Source: an uncultured bacterium
GTDB taxonomy: Bacteria > Actinomycetota > Coriobacteriia > Coriobacteriales > Atopobiaceae
Length of the DNA stretch: 55,309 nt
Assembly (NCBI GenBank): GCA_905214865.1
Contig: CAJMNO010000014.1
Location: forward strand, 1 to 55,309
Direction: 5' to 3'
Of the stretch, positions 42,391-49,948 are shown piece after piece; the stretch's first letter is position 1; each line of letters begins with the position of its first letter. The position numbers and the translations under genes were made by a program. Below the pieces are notes generated by a model. The model saw only the letters and a program-made list of their open reading frames with translations, did not search any database and was not told the origin of the DNA.

Positions 42391-43431
42391 ATGGTTGGTG
42401 TGGGGATAGTCGGCTGCGGAAAGATCGCCCAGGTGCGCCATCTCCCGGAATACGAGGGAAACCCAGACGCGAGGATCGTTGGCCTGTATGACAACAACGC
42501 CCAGCGCGCAGCGGAGCTTGCCGAGCGCTACGGGTGCGTCGCCTTCGACAACCTGGACGACCTCCTTGCCTCGCCCGACATCGATGCCGTGAGCGTGTGC
42601 ACCTCCAACGCCACGCACGCCGACGTCTCGGTCAGGGCGCTCCAGGCGGGCAAGCACGTCCTGTGCGAGAAGCCCATGGCAATCTCGCTCGAGGAGTGCG
42701 TCCGCATGGTCGACACCGCCAACGCGAGTGGCAAGAAGCTGATGATTGACCAGAACCAGCGCTTCGCCCGCGCCCACCAGCGCGCGAAGGAACTCCTGGA
42801 CGCAGGCAAGATCGGCCGCGTCCTCACCTTCAAGACCACCTTCGGCCACGGCGGGCCCGAGACCTGGAGCGTCGACCCCGGGACCGGCAGCTGGTTCTTC
42901 GACCCCAAGCGCGCCGCCATGGGCGCGATGGCCGACCTGGGCGTGCACAAGACCGACCTCATCCAGTGGCTCCTGGGCCGGGAGGTCGTCTCCACCACCG
43001 CCAAGGTGACGACCCTGGACAAACGGGATCCCGAGGGCAACCTCGTCGGCGTGGACGACAACGCGGTCTGCATCTACACCCTCGCGGACGGCACGGTCGG
43101 GACCATGACCGCAAGCTGGACCTACTACGGCGGAGAGGACAACTCCACCGTCCTATACGGCACCGATGGCGTCATGCGCATCTACAGCGACCCCGCACAT
43201 TCCATCGTCGTGGACCTGAGGAACGGCGAGCGCGAGTGCTACGACGTCGAGGCCATCCAGACCAACGACAACCAGACGAAGTCCGGCGTCATCGACGCGT
43301 TCGTCGACTGCATCGAGCGGGACGTGGAGCCGCCGGTCCCTGGCGCGAGCGTGCTCTCTGCCATGCGTGCGGTCTTCGCGAGCATCGAGTCGAGCAAGAC
43401 GGGCAAGACCGTCTCGACCTTGGAGGGATAG
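42391..43431 (+). CDS. Gfo/Idh/MocA family oxidoreductase
   Basis: This 346-residue NAD(P)-dependent sugar or inositol dehydrogenase has the N-terminal Rossmann motif VGIVGCGKIAQVRHLPEY. The family hallmark is GKHVLCEKPMAISLEE (catalytic Lys in EKP), and the substrate domain has MGAMADLGVHKTDLIQWLLG (His/Asp). ATG 42391 follows GAGGGGG. It is the first gene of a five-gene operon, followed after 4 bp by a TIM-barrel isomerase. The pair fits oxidation of a sugar or inositol followed by isomerisation or keto-sugar chemistry. Confidence 0.9.
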   Translation: MVGVGIVGCGKIAQVRHLPEYEGNPDARIVGLYDNNAQRAAELAERYGCVAFDNLDDLLASPDIDAVSVCTSNATHADVSVRALQAGKHVLCEKPMAISLEECVRMVDTANASGKKLMIDQNQRFARAHQRAKELLDAGKIGRVLTFKTTFGHGGPETWSVDPGTGSWFFDPKRAAMGAMADLGVHKTDLIQWLLGREVVSTTAKVTTLDKRDPEGNLVGVDDNAVCIYTLADGTVGTMTASWTYYGGEDNSTVLYGTDGVMRIYSDPAHSIVVDLRNGERECYDVEAIQTNDNQTKSGVIDAFVDCIERDVEPPVPGASVLSAMRAVFASIESSKTGKTVSTLEG

Positions 43432-43435
43432 GCAC

Positions 43436-44356
43436 ATGAAGCTTGGATTGGTAAGCGCGATCCTCTCCGACTGGACCTACGAGGAGATGATCGACGAACT
43501 GGCGCGCCAGGGATACGAGTGCGTCGAGGCGGCCGCGTGGCCGCAGGGCAAGGCGGAGCGCAAGTACGCGGGCGTCTCCCACGTGGACGCGGAGCGGGTG
43601 CTCTCCGACGACGCCTACGCGCGCCACGTCAGGGACTACGCGGACGAGAGGGGCGTGGCACTCTCCGCGCTCGCGTACTACCCCAACATGATGGACCCCG
43701 ACCCCGAACGTCGCGCCCGCTTCTCCGCCCACCTCATCGCGGTCATCCGCGCGGCGGCGAAGCTCGGGGTCCCCAAGGTCACCAGCTTCATCGGGCGCGT
43801 GACCGACAAGACGGTGGAGGAGAACCTCGCGGAGGTCCCGGAGGTCTGGAACCCCATCCTGGCGGTAGCGGAGGAGGAGGGCGTCCTCGTCGCCATCGAG
43901 AACTGCCCCATGCTCTTTGATGCCTCCAACTGGCCCGGCGGTCAGAACATCATGACCTCTCCGGCCAACTGGAAGAGGGTGTTCGAGCTCCTGCCCAGCG
44001 ACAACCTGGGCCTGGCCTTCGACCCCAGCCACTTCGTGTGGCAGCAGATGGACATTACCCGTGCCGTCTACGACTTTGGCGACAAGATCTTCCACGTCCA
44101 CTTCAAGGACATCAAGCTTTTGCCCGACAAGCTCGCAGCCTGCGGAACCATGGCCTATCCGCTGGACTACATGGTGCCAAAGCTCTGCGGGTTGGGAGAC
44201 GTCGACTGGGGCGCGTTCGTCTCGGCGCTCACCGAGGTTGGGTTTGACGGGGACGCCTGCATTGAGGTCGAGGACCACGCGTTCGAGGGCAGCAGGGAGC
44301 GCGTGGTGCAGAGCGTGGCGCTCTCGTACAGGTACATGCGTCAGTTCGTGATCTAG
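43436..44356 (+). CDS. Sugar phosphate isomerase/epimerase-like TIM barrel
   Basis: This 306-residue AP-endonuclease-2-like TIM barrel belongs to the xylose isomerase-like superfamily. Metal-binding residues are in VAIENCPML (Glu), LGLAFDPSHFVW (Asp, His), FHVHFKDIK (His) and ACIEVEDHAF (Glu). The start follows GGAGGG and lies 4 bp after the oxidoreductase stop. Related proteins include IolE/IolI, hydroxypyruvate isomerase and the keto-sugar enzymes of C-glycoside breakdown. I cannot choose between them. Confidence 0.87.
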   Translation: MKLGLVSAILSDWTYEEMIDELARQGYECVEAAAWPQGKAERKYAGVSHVDAERVLSDDAYARHVRDYADERGVALSALAYYPNMMDPDPERRARFSAHLIAVIRAAAKLGVPKVTSFIGRVTDKTVEENLAEVPEVWNPILAVAEEEGVLVAIENCPMLFDASNWPGGQNIMTSPANWKRVFELLPSDNLGLAFDPSHFVWQQMDITRAVYDFGDKIFHVHFKDIKLLPDKLAACGTMAYPLDYMVPKLCGLGDVDWGAFVSALTEVGFDGDACIEVEDHAFEGSRERVVQSVALSYRYMRQFVI

Positions 44357-44376
44357 GGGAGAAAGGGAGACTCATC

Positions 44377-45495
44377 ATGACCAAGAACCACAACATCAGC
44401 CGTCGCGCCTTCATCGCCGGTACGGGCGGGGCCGTCCTCACCGCCTTCCTCGCGGGCTGCGGTGCGTCGAACGCCGGCACGTCGGACTCGTCCGACTCCT
44501 CCAGCGCGTCCGGTAGCGGCAAGAAGATCTACGTCCTCACGCCCTCCGAGGACCACGGCTGGACCGGCTCGGTCGCAACCTTCGCAAAGGAGAAGATCGC
44601 CGAGGTCAACAAGGAGGGGAAGTACACCGCCGAGCTCCAGACCGCTGACTCTGCCTCCAAGCAGATCAGCGAGGTCGAGGACATCCTGGCGGGCGACACC
44701 AGCCAGATCGCCGGCATCGTGATCCAGCCCATGGACGACACGCTGCAGTCCGCCATCCAGTCCATCGTTGACGCGGGCATCCCGTACGTCGCGTTCGACC
44801 GCATCATCGAGGCCGTCGCCAGCACCGCCGTCTCCAACGTGAAGGGCGACAACGAGGGCATTGGCGCCGGCTCCGCCTCGTACTTCGTCGACAACGGCAT
44901 GAAGCCGGGGGACAAGGTCTACGTGTACGAGGGCGACACCTCCTCCGTCACCACGCTGCGTGACAAGGGCTTCACCGAGTTCGTCACCGGCAAGCTCGAG
45001 TTCGACGGCAAGAAGATCGACGACGCCTCCAAGTGGTCCGACTCCGACACCGCCTCCATCAGCAAGTCCGGCGCCATGAACTGGAGCCGCTCCGACACCA
45101 AGGCGGCCTTCGAGTCGCTCATGAGCGACGACTCCAACGCGGACATCAAGTGGTTCTACGCCGAGGACGACGAGCTTGCCATGGGTATCCTCGAGGCGCT
45201 CAACGGCGGCGGCATCTCCGACGCCACCAAGGAGAAGATCTTCGCCACCAAGCCGTACATCACCGGCTGCGGCGGCCTCGACGAGTACTACGAGGTCATC
45301 CGCGGCAACTCCTACCAGGACATCGTCAAGAACCTGGGCGGGGTCATGTCGGTCACCTACTCGCCGTCCATGATCCAGACGGCCATCCAGGACCTCGTCG
45401 ACCACCTCGATGGCAAGAAGGTCACCCAGGACCACGTCATCAAGTGCGAGAACGTGACCAAGGACAACGTGGACAAGTTCCAGTCCTTCAAGTAA
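44377..45495 (+). CDS. Sugar ABC transporter substrate-binding lipoprotein
   Basis: This 372-residue RbsB/ChvE-type periplasmic-binding-fold protein captures a sugar outside the membrane. The signal peptide carries a twin-arginine-like SRRAFIAG and the lipobox LAGC (Cys at about residue 28), followed by a Ser/Asp-rich linker. The mature domain starts KKIYVLTPSEDHGWTGSV. It shares the operon with an ATPase and a permease. A strong hairpin right after it probably protects its 3' end or lowers downstream expression, so that binding protein exceeds the membrane parts. Confidence 0.9.
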   Translation: MTKNHNISRRAFIAGTGGAVLTAFLAGCGASNAGTSDSSDSSSASGSGKKIYVLTPSEDHGWTGSVATFAKEKIAEVNKEGKYTAELQTADSASKQISEVEDILAGDTSQIAGIVIQPMDDTLQSAIQSIVDAGIPYVAFDRIIEAVASTAVSNVKGDNEGIGAGSASYFVDNGMKPGDKVYVYEGDTSSVTTLRDKGFTEFVTGKLEFDGKKIDDASKWSDSDTASISKSGAMNWSRSDTKAAFESLMSDDSNADIKWFYAEDDELAMGILEALNGGGISDATKEKIFATKPYITGCGGLDEYYEVIRGNSYQDIVKNLGGVMSVTYSPSMIQTAIQDLVDHLDGKKVTQDHVIKCENVTKDNVDKFQSFK

Positions 45496-45530
45496 CGAGC
45501 GTATCGGGGTCGTGCGCAGCCCCGGAAAAG

Positions 45531-45565
45531 ACGTGGGACCCGCCCGCAGGGGGTGGGTCCCACGT
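45531..45565 (+). terminator. Intra-operon hairpin after binding-protein gene
   Basis: ACGTGGGACCC (45531-45541) pairs perfectly with GGGTCCCACGT (45555-45565), 11 bp around a 13-nt loop, without a T run. This is typical of a stabiliser or partial terminator between a binding-protein gene and the less-expressed ATPase and permease genes. Confidence 0.65.
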
Positions 45566-45594
45566 GCGCACGAATGCGGATGGGAGGAGAACCC

Positions 45595-47085
45595 ATGGAA
45601 CTTCTTGGGATGAGGGACATCCACAAGTCATTTTCTGGAGTGCCCGTCCTGCGCGGGGTGAGCCTGAGCGTGCAGGAGGGCGAGGTGCATGCGCTGCTTG
45701 GCGAGAACGGCGCCGGCAAGTCGACCCTCATGAACATCCTCACCGGCGCCTACGCGTGTGACTCGGGGACCATCACCTTTGCCGGCAACGACATCACCAA
45801 CGCCTCGATCAAGCAGGTCGAGGACGCGGGAATCGCGTTCGTTCACCAGGAGCTCAACCTGTTCAACGACCTCCTGGCGTACGAGAACATCTTCCTGGGA
45901 CAGGAGCTCACCAACCGGTTTGGCTCCCTGGACAAGGGGAAGATGATCTCGCAGGCGCACGACCTCTTCACCAGGCTCGGGGTGGACATCGACCCCTGCG
46001 CCTTGGTGGACGACCTCAAGCCCAGCGAGAAGCAGCTTCTCGAGATCTCCCGCGCGCTCTTCCGCAACGCACGGCTCCTCATCCTCGACGAGCCCACCAC
46101 GGCGCTCAACACCGAGGAGGTCGAGCACCTGTTCACGATCGTGCGGGGGCTCCGCAAGGGCGGAACTTCGTTCATCTTCATCTCGCACAAGATGCCCGAG
46201 ATCTTCGAGCTCTGCGACTCCTACACCATCCTGCGCAACGGCAGCTTCATCAAGAGCGGGAGAATCGCGGACACCACCCCGGCAGAGGCCACCAGCCTCA
46301 TGGTGGGCGCGTCCATGGAGCAGCGCGGCTCGTGGCAGCCCCGCGAGCTGGGCGACGAGGTGCTTCGCCTTGAGGGGTACTCCGGCAATGGCTTCCGCAA
46401 CGTCGACCTCTCGGTCAGGAGGGGCGAGGTCATCGGCCTCACGGGCCTCAAGGGCTGCGGCAGCAGCGAGCTCATGCAGACGCTCTTTGGCGTCATGCGC
46501 TCGACGGGTGGCGTCGCGAGCATTTCTGGCACCAAGCTGCATGGCGGCTCCATCCACGAGGCCATGAGGGCCGGCGTCGCCATGCTGCCTGCGGACCGCA
46601 AGGAGAACTCGGTGGTCCCTGACATGTCGCTGCTCGAGAACATGTGCCTCTCCGAGCAGGTGCTCTCCGCCAAGTCGCTTCCCATCTCGCGCAGCCGCGA
46701 GGAGGAGCGGTTCGACCATTACAAGGAGCTCCTGGGCATCAAGGCGCCCTCCCCGGACGCAAACATCAACTCCCTCTCGGGTGGCAACCAGCAGAAGGTC
46801 TTCATCGCCAGGTGGCTCAACACCGACGCGAGCGTCTTTCTTCTCGACAACCCCACCCAGGGAATCGACGTCGGCGCCAAGGCCGAGATCTATCGCCTGA
46901 TCCTCGGCCTTGCCGAGGCGGGTAAGACGGTCCTCATCAACACGCTCGAGATCCCCGAGCTCAAGGAGGTCGCGGACACCTGCTACGTGTTCTACGAGGG
47001 CGAGGTCGTCAAGGCCCTGCCCCATGACCAGATCGACGAGCGGACGGTCATGCTCTATTCCACGAACTCGCTTGCCACGGCATAG
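45595..47085 (+). CDS. Sugar ABC transporter ATP-binding protein (RbsA/MglA type)
   Basis: This 496-residue tandem ATPase powers sugar import. The first domain is canonical: Walker A GENGAGKST, DLKPSEKQLLEI in place of a strict LSGGQ, then LILDEPT. The second has the degenerate Walker A GLKGCGSSE, an intact LSGGNQQK signature and the LLDNPTQGIDVGAK motif. ATG 45595 follows GGAGGAG. Confidence 0.92.
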   Translation: MELLGMRDIHKSFSGVPVLRGVSLSVQEGEVHALLGENGAGKSTLMNILTGAYACDSGTITFAGNDITNASIKQVEDAGIAFVHQELNLFNDLLAYENIFLGQELTNRFGSLDKGKMISQAHDLFTRLGVDIDPCALVDDLKPSEKQLLEISRALFRNARLLILDEPTTALNTEEVEHLFTIVRGLRKGGTSFIFISHKMPEIFELCDSYTILRNGSFIKSGRIADTTPAEATSLMVGASMEQRGSWQPRELGDEVLRLEGYSGNGFRNVDLSVRRGEVIGLTGLKGCGSSELMQTLFGVMRSTGGVASISGTKLHGGSIHEAMRAGVAMLPADRKENSVVPDMSLLENMCLSEQVLSAKSLPISRSREEERFDHYKELLGIKAPSPDANINSLSGGNQQKVFIARWLNTDASVFLLDNPTQGIDVGAKAEIYRLILGLAEAGKTVLINTLEIPELKEVADTCYVFYEGEVVKALPHDQIDERTVMLYSTNSLATA

Positions 47086-47114
47086 CGCGAGATAAGAAGG
47101 GTTGGTGCGTTGGG

Positions 47115-48176
47115 ATGGCAGTGAAAACCATGGAAGAGGGCAAGGCCCGGTCGAGAGGCTCCCTGCTGGGGGCGCTCAAGCGGTACAGCTTCGTCCTCGT
47201 GTTTCTGGCAATCTACATCGTCTACGCGGTGGTGAGCGGCGGACTCACCGTTGGCGCGACCATGAACATCTTCCGCCACAGTGCGGTCATCGGCATCATC
47301 GCCGTGGGCATGGGCCTCATCTGCCTCACGGGTGACATCGACCTCTCGGTTGGCTCCATGCTCGCGTTCGTGGCGGGCTTCTCGGTCGTGGTGTTCAACC
47401 AGACTCAGGGATCCATCCCCCTCACCCTGCTGTTTGCCCTCTGCCTCGGCGCGCTCTGCGGGCTTCTCAACGGCATCCTGGTGGGTGTGGTCGAGATGCC
47501 GTCGTTCATCGTCACGCTCGCGACGATGCTCATCTTCCGCTCGCTCTCGCAGTACGAGTGCCAGCATCTGCCCTCCGAGCTCATCGGCAACGGCAGCTCC
47601 GTCTATCGCATGTCCAGCACGCTGCCCAGTTACCAGGCCATCTACCAGTTTGGCAACGGCCGTCTCCCTGGGGGCATGCCCATCGTGGGACTCATCCTGC
47701 TGCTGGTCATCATCATCTTCGTGTACCTGCTGACCTCCACCAAGTTTGGCAAGAAGGTCTACGCCGTGGGGTCCAACGCCCGCGCCGCGCGACTCGCCGG
47801 CATCTCCGTGCCCCTCATGAGGACCCTGGTGTTCGTGATCGCCGGCGCCCTCATCGGGCTGGCAGCCTTCCTCTGGATCGCCATGAACGCGAGCTCCGAC
47901 CCCGCGACCACGGGCAAGAGCTACGAGATGTACGCCATCGCGGCCGTGGTGCTGGGTGGCATCTCGATGAGCGGCGGCCGCGGCAAGCTGCTGGGCGTGC
48001 TGTTTGGCGCCATGTCCTACACGGTGATCGACAAGGTGATCATCGCCCTCAAGATGGACTCCCTCATCAACGACACCATCAAGGGCGTCATCCTGATCCT
48101 CGTCATCCTCATCCAGATCATGGGACCAAAGCTCAAGGATCGCTTCGGCAAGTCGAGGGCGGGTACCTCGGAGTAG
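47115..48176 (+). CDS. Sugar ABC transporter permease (RbsC type)
   Basis: This 353-residue membrane subunit has eight to ten helices and RbsC-family blocks GLICLTGDIDLSVGSMLAF, LNGILVGVVEMPSFIVTLATM and AVGSNARAARLAGI. It starts 29 bp after the ATPase gene, and a second ATG at 47145 region is a less likely start. It ends the operon and is followed by a terminator and the right-hand repeat block. Confidence 0.9.
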   Translation: MAVKTMEEGKARSRGSLLGALKRYSFVLVFLAIYIVYAVVSGGLTVGATMNIFRHSAVIGIIAVGMGLICLTGDIDLSVGSMLAFVAGFSVVVFNQTQGSIPLTLLFALCLGALCGLLNGILVGVVEMPSFIVTLATMLIFRSLSQYECQHLPSELIGNGSSVYRMSSTLPSYQAIYQFGNGRLPGGMPIVGLILLLVIIIFVYLLTSTKFGKKVYAVGSNARAARLAGISVPLMRTLVFVIAGALIGLAAFLWIAMNASSDPATTGKSYEMYAIAAVVLGGISMSGGRGKLLGVLFGAMSYTVIDKVIIALKMDSLINDTIKGVILILVILIQIMGPKLKDRFGKSRAGTSE

Positions 48177-48208
48177 CCTCCACGCAACAAGCAGCCTCCT
48201 CGGGGAAT

Positions 48209-48252
48209 GGCCCCGGCCCGTCGGCAACCCGGCGGGTCGGGGCCGTTTTTTC
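48209..48252 (+). terminator. Rho-independent terminator, second copy
   Basis: GGCCCCG-GCCCG pairs with CGGG-T-CGGGGCC, followed by T6. About 55 bp from its loop onward are shared with the terminator at 40690-40740, ahead of the second copy of the repeat block. Confidence 0.85.
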
Positions 48253-48339
48253 TTGGGGGATGAGCTTGTCCCGCCTCGTTCGGGCGACGGGACCTCTGTG
48301 CGCTTGGCCTCCCCGGGGCTCGCGGGGATTGGGAGGGCC

Positions 48340-48454
48340 CCCTGCTTAAGGATTCCGAGGCGCGGACGGGTTTCCGCCTCACCTGCCAGTGCGGGCCCCG
48401 GCGATATTAAGCATCCGAGGCAAGAATCCGCCCGGGCCCCGGGAACGTTAAGCA
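48340..48454. repeat. Family B repeats inserted ahead of the right 253-bp copy
   Basis: This segment (48273-48460) is absent from the left copy. It holds AATCC at 48425 with TAAGCA at 48449 (24 nt), another TAAGCA at 48408, and a minus-strand AACCC variant (TGCTTA near 48343). Confidence 0.65.
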
Positions 48455-48460
48455 GGGGTC

Positions 48461-48713
48461 CCCGCCCATCCGTCCGGGCCCCGGGAAAGCTAAGCGGGCA
48501 TCCGGGGTCCCTCTCCGTGGGTGCTGAGAGAATGCGAGTTGTGGCAATCGGTCGGGAAATTTCACTGCCACAACTCGACATCCCTCAGCGCCAAGCCCCC
48601 GAGGGGGCGCGAACGTCCAGAAACCCCGCGCGGAAAGGGTGGCTAGGCCGTTCCGATTGCCACGACTCAACTTTTCTCAGCACCCTCGCTCCGCGCGTCT
48701 CGCCTACGGGAGC
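48461..48713. repeat. 253-bp exact direct repeat, right copy
   Basis: These bases are identical to 40737-40989. They contain the family B CATCC variant (TAAGCG at 48490) and three family A cores (48523-48546, 48566-48589, 48658-48681), and end with the 10 bp that form the lacI 3' end in the left copy. Here those bases have no coding role. The remaining 48714-48904 is a 5' region without a gene. Confidence 0.9.
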
Positions 48714-48904
48714 AAAAAACGATTTTTCGTTCCCCCGCGCACATTGTTCGTTCCAAGGTTTTCCACGGGCGAGATTTCCTGGTGTATCTTCTGCCCACCG
48801 TCTTCCACATACAAAAGCACCGCAGGTAGATGGTGCCGCATGGAGGAGACGGTCAAGTGTAGGAGGGCCGTAGCGGCCCCTGATTCCCTGGAGGTGCATT
48901 ACTG

Positions 48905-49255
48905 ATGGAGAAGGCCGGCACGGCGTTTGATCGCGCCCCGAAGTTTGCCGAGCTGTCCGGGGCGCCCGGCAGGCGGTACGTGCTCACCCCCGTGGGCTGC
49001 ATCCACCTCACCCCCACCGAGTTGCAGCTGGTAAGGATGATTGAGCAGATGGAGGGCGTGCCCGTCTCGAAGGCGGAGCTCGCCCGCAGGCTCCATCGCA
49101 ACGAGCGGGTCATTGGCAGGCTCATCTCGCATCTAAGAGCGGCGGGCGTGCTTGCCTCGGAGGCGGTGTTCTCGGCGTCGGGGGCTCAGATTGCAAATCG
49201 CTATCGGATCGCCGACGAAGCCCAACCATACGAGGGTGGTTTCGCGACTGCATAG
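48905..49255 (+). CDS. Small winged-helix DNA-binding protein
   Basis: This 116-residue protein has a helix-turn-helix at about residues 38-85: LTPTELQLVRMIEQMEGVPV, SKAELARRLH, then RVIGRLISHLRAAGVL and a wing. It resembles response-regulator or MarR-like winged helices but lacks a receiver or ligand domain. The start follows GGAGG (10-nt spacing). Two strong hairpins follow the gene. It could regulate the pilus operon 690 bp downstream, but nothing in the sequence proves that. Confidence 0.65.
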   Translation: MEKAGTAFDRAPKFAELSGAPGRRYVLTPVGCIHLTPTELQLVRMIEQMEGVPVSKAELARRLHRNERVIGRLISHLRAAGVLASEAVFSASGAQIANRYRIADEAQPYEGGFATA

Positions 49256-49328
49256 GGGTTGCCCTCCCCATTGTGGCGGGCGGGCGCGTGGCTGCAGAGG
49301 CGTCGTCCCCGAGCAAACGACTTGGGGC

Positions 49329-49420
49329 AGAGACAGCGATTGTCTCTCGACCACATAGTAGGGGAGAAGAGCGGGGACCCTCTCTCGTGGCGCATATGCC
49401 ATGGGGGAGGGTCCCCTCTT
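49329..49420 (+). terminator. Two hairpins downstream of the winged-helix gene
   Basis: AGAGACA-GCGAT-TGTCTCT (49329-49347) is followed by GGGGACCCTC (49373-49382) paired with GAGGGTCCCC (49407-49416) and TCTT. They isolate the winged-helix gene from the pilus operon. Confidence 0.65.
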
Positions 49421-49948
49421 GTGACGGGGGAGAGGTGTGGCGCCACGTGGCGGCCGGTTGCGCGCGGTACAGCGGTGGGCCATCCGCCCCGTATTTCCGT
49501 CTCTACATGTGGGGAAATGTCAACCGTCAGGGGCGTTGGGTGACGGGGCCTCCCTTTTGGGCCTCAAGCCCTCAGATTTGTGTGCGACCAAAGGGAAACA
49601 TATGCCCCGGTACAAAACACACTATTAGTAACGACAGGTGTTAGGGCTTGAATCCAGCATACGCGCGGCAAGAATCAGGACCATGGGTTCGTGCTACCTA
49701 CCTGTGGCTTTCCTGTAAGCCTCACTAACCCTGTCTTGTCACATAACAAAAGGACTATATGCACAATACAGAATATAAATCGTATTGATATACAATCCAA
49801 CAGGTGTCTGTGACACTTCTCGTCGATGTACCCCCTCCCATCGCAGGTAAGTTCTCATCAAGCAGCCGATGCGTCTCGAGCACATGGACTTGAGGACCCG
49901 GTTGCCTGGCAGGAACCGACGTGGCGAACAGGTAAGGGGCTCGTTGCG
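49421..49948 (+). promoter_or_regulatory. Upstream region of the pilus operon
   Basis: About 530 bp without a supported gene. The stretch 49735-49800 is strikingly AT-rich for this genome, with TTGTCA near 49736, TATAAA near 49774 and the near-palindrome ATTG-ATATA-CAAT at 49784-49796. GTGTC-TGT-GACAC follows at about 49805-49817. This is the likely promoter and control region of the pilus genes. Exact -35/-10 elements cannot be fixed. Confidence 0.45.

Noticed and set aside
47055..48581. 508-codon minus-strand frame across the sugar permease and repeats
   Set aside because: Its N-terminal part is just translation of the duplicated 253-bp intergenic repeat, and the rest is antisense to the permease.
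49273..49644. Open frames of about 60-120 codons in the gap before the pilus operon
   Set aside because: They cross two strong hairpins, overlap each other in different frames and lack motifs or convincing ribosome sites.
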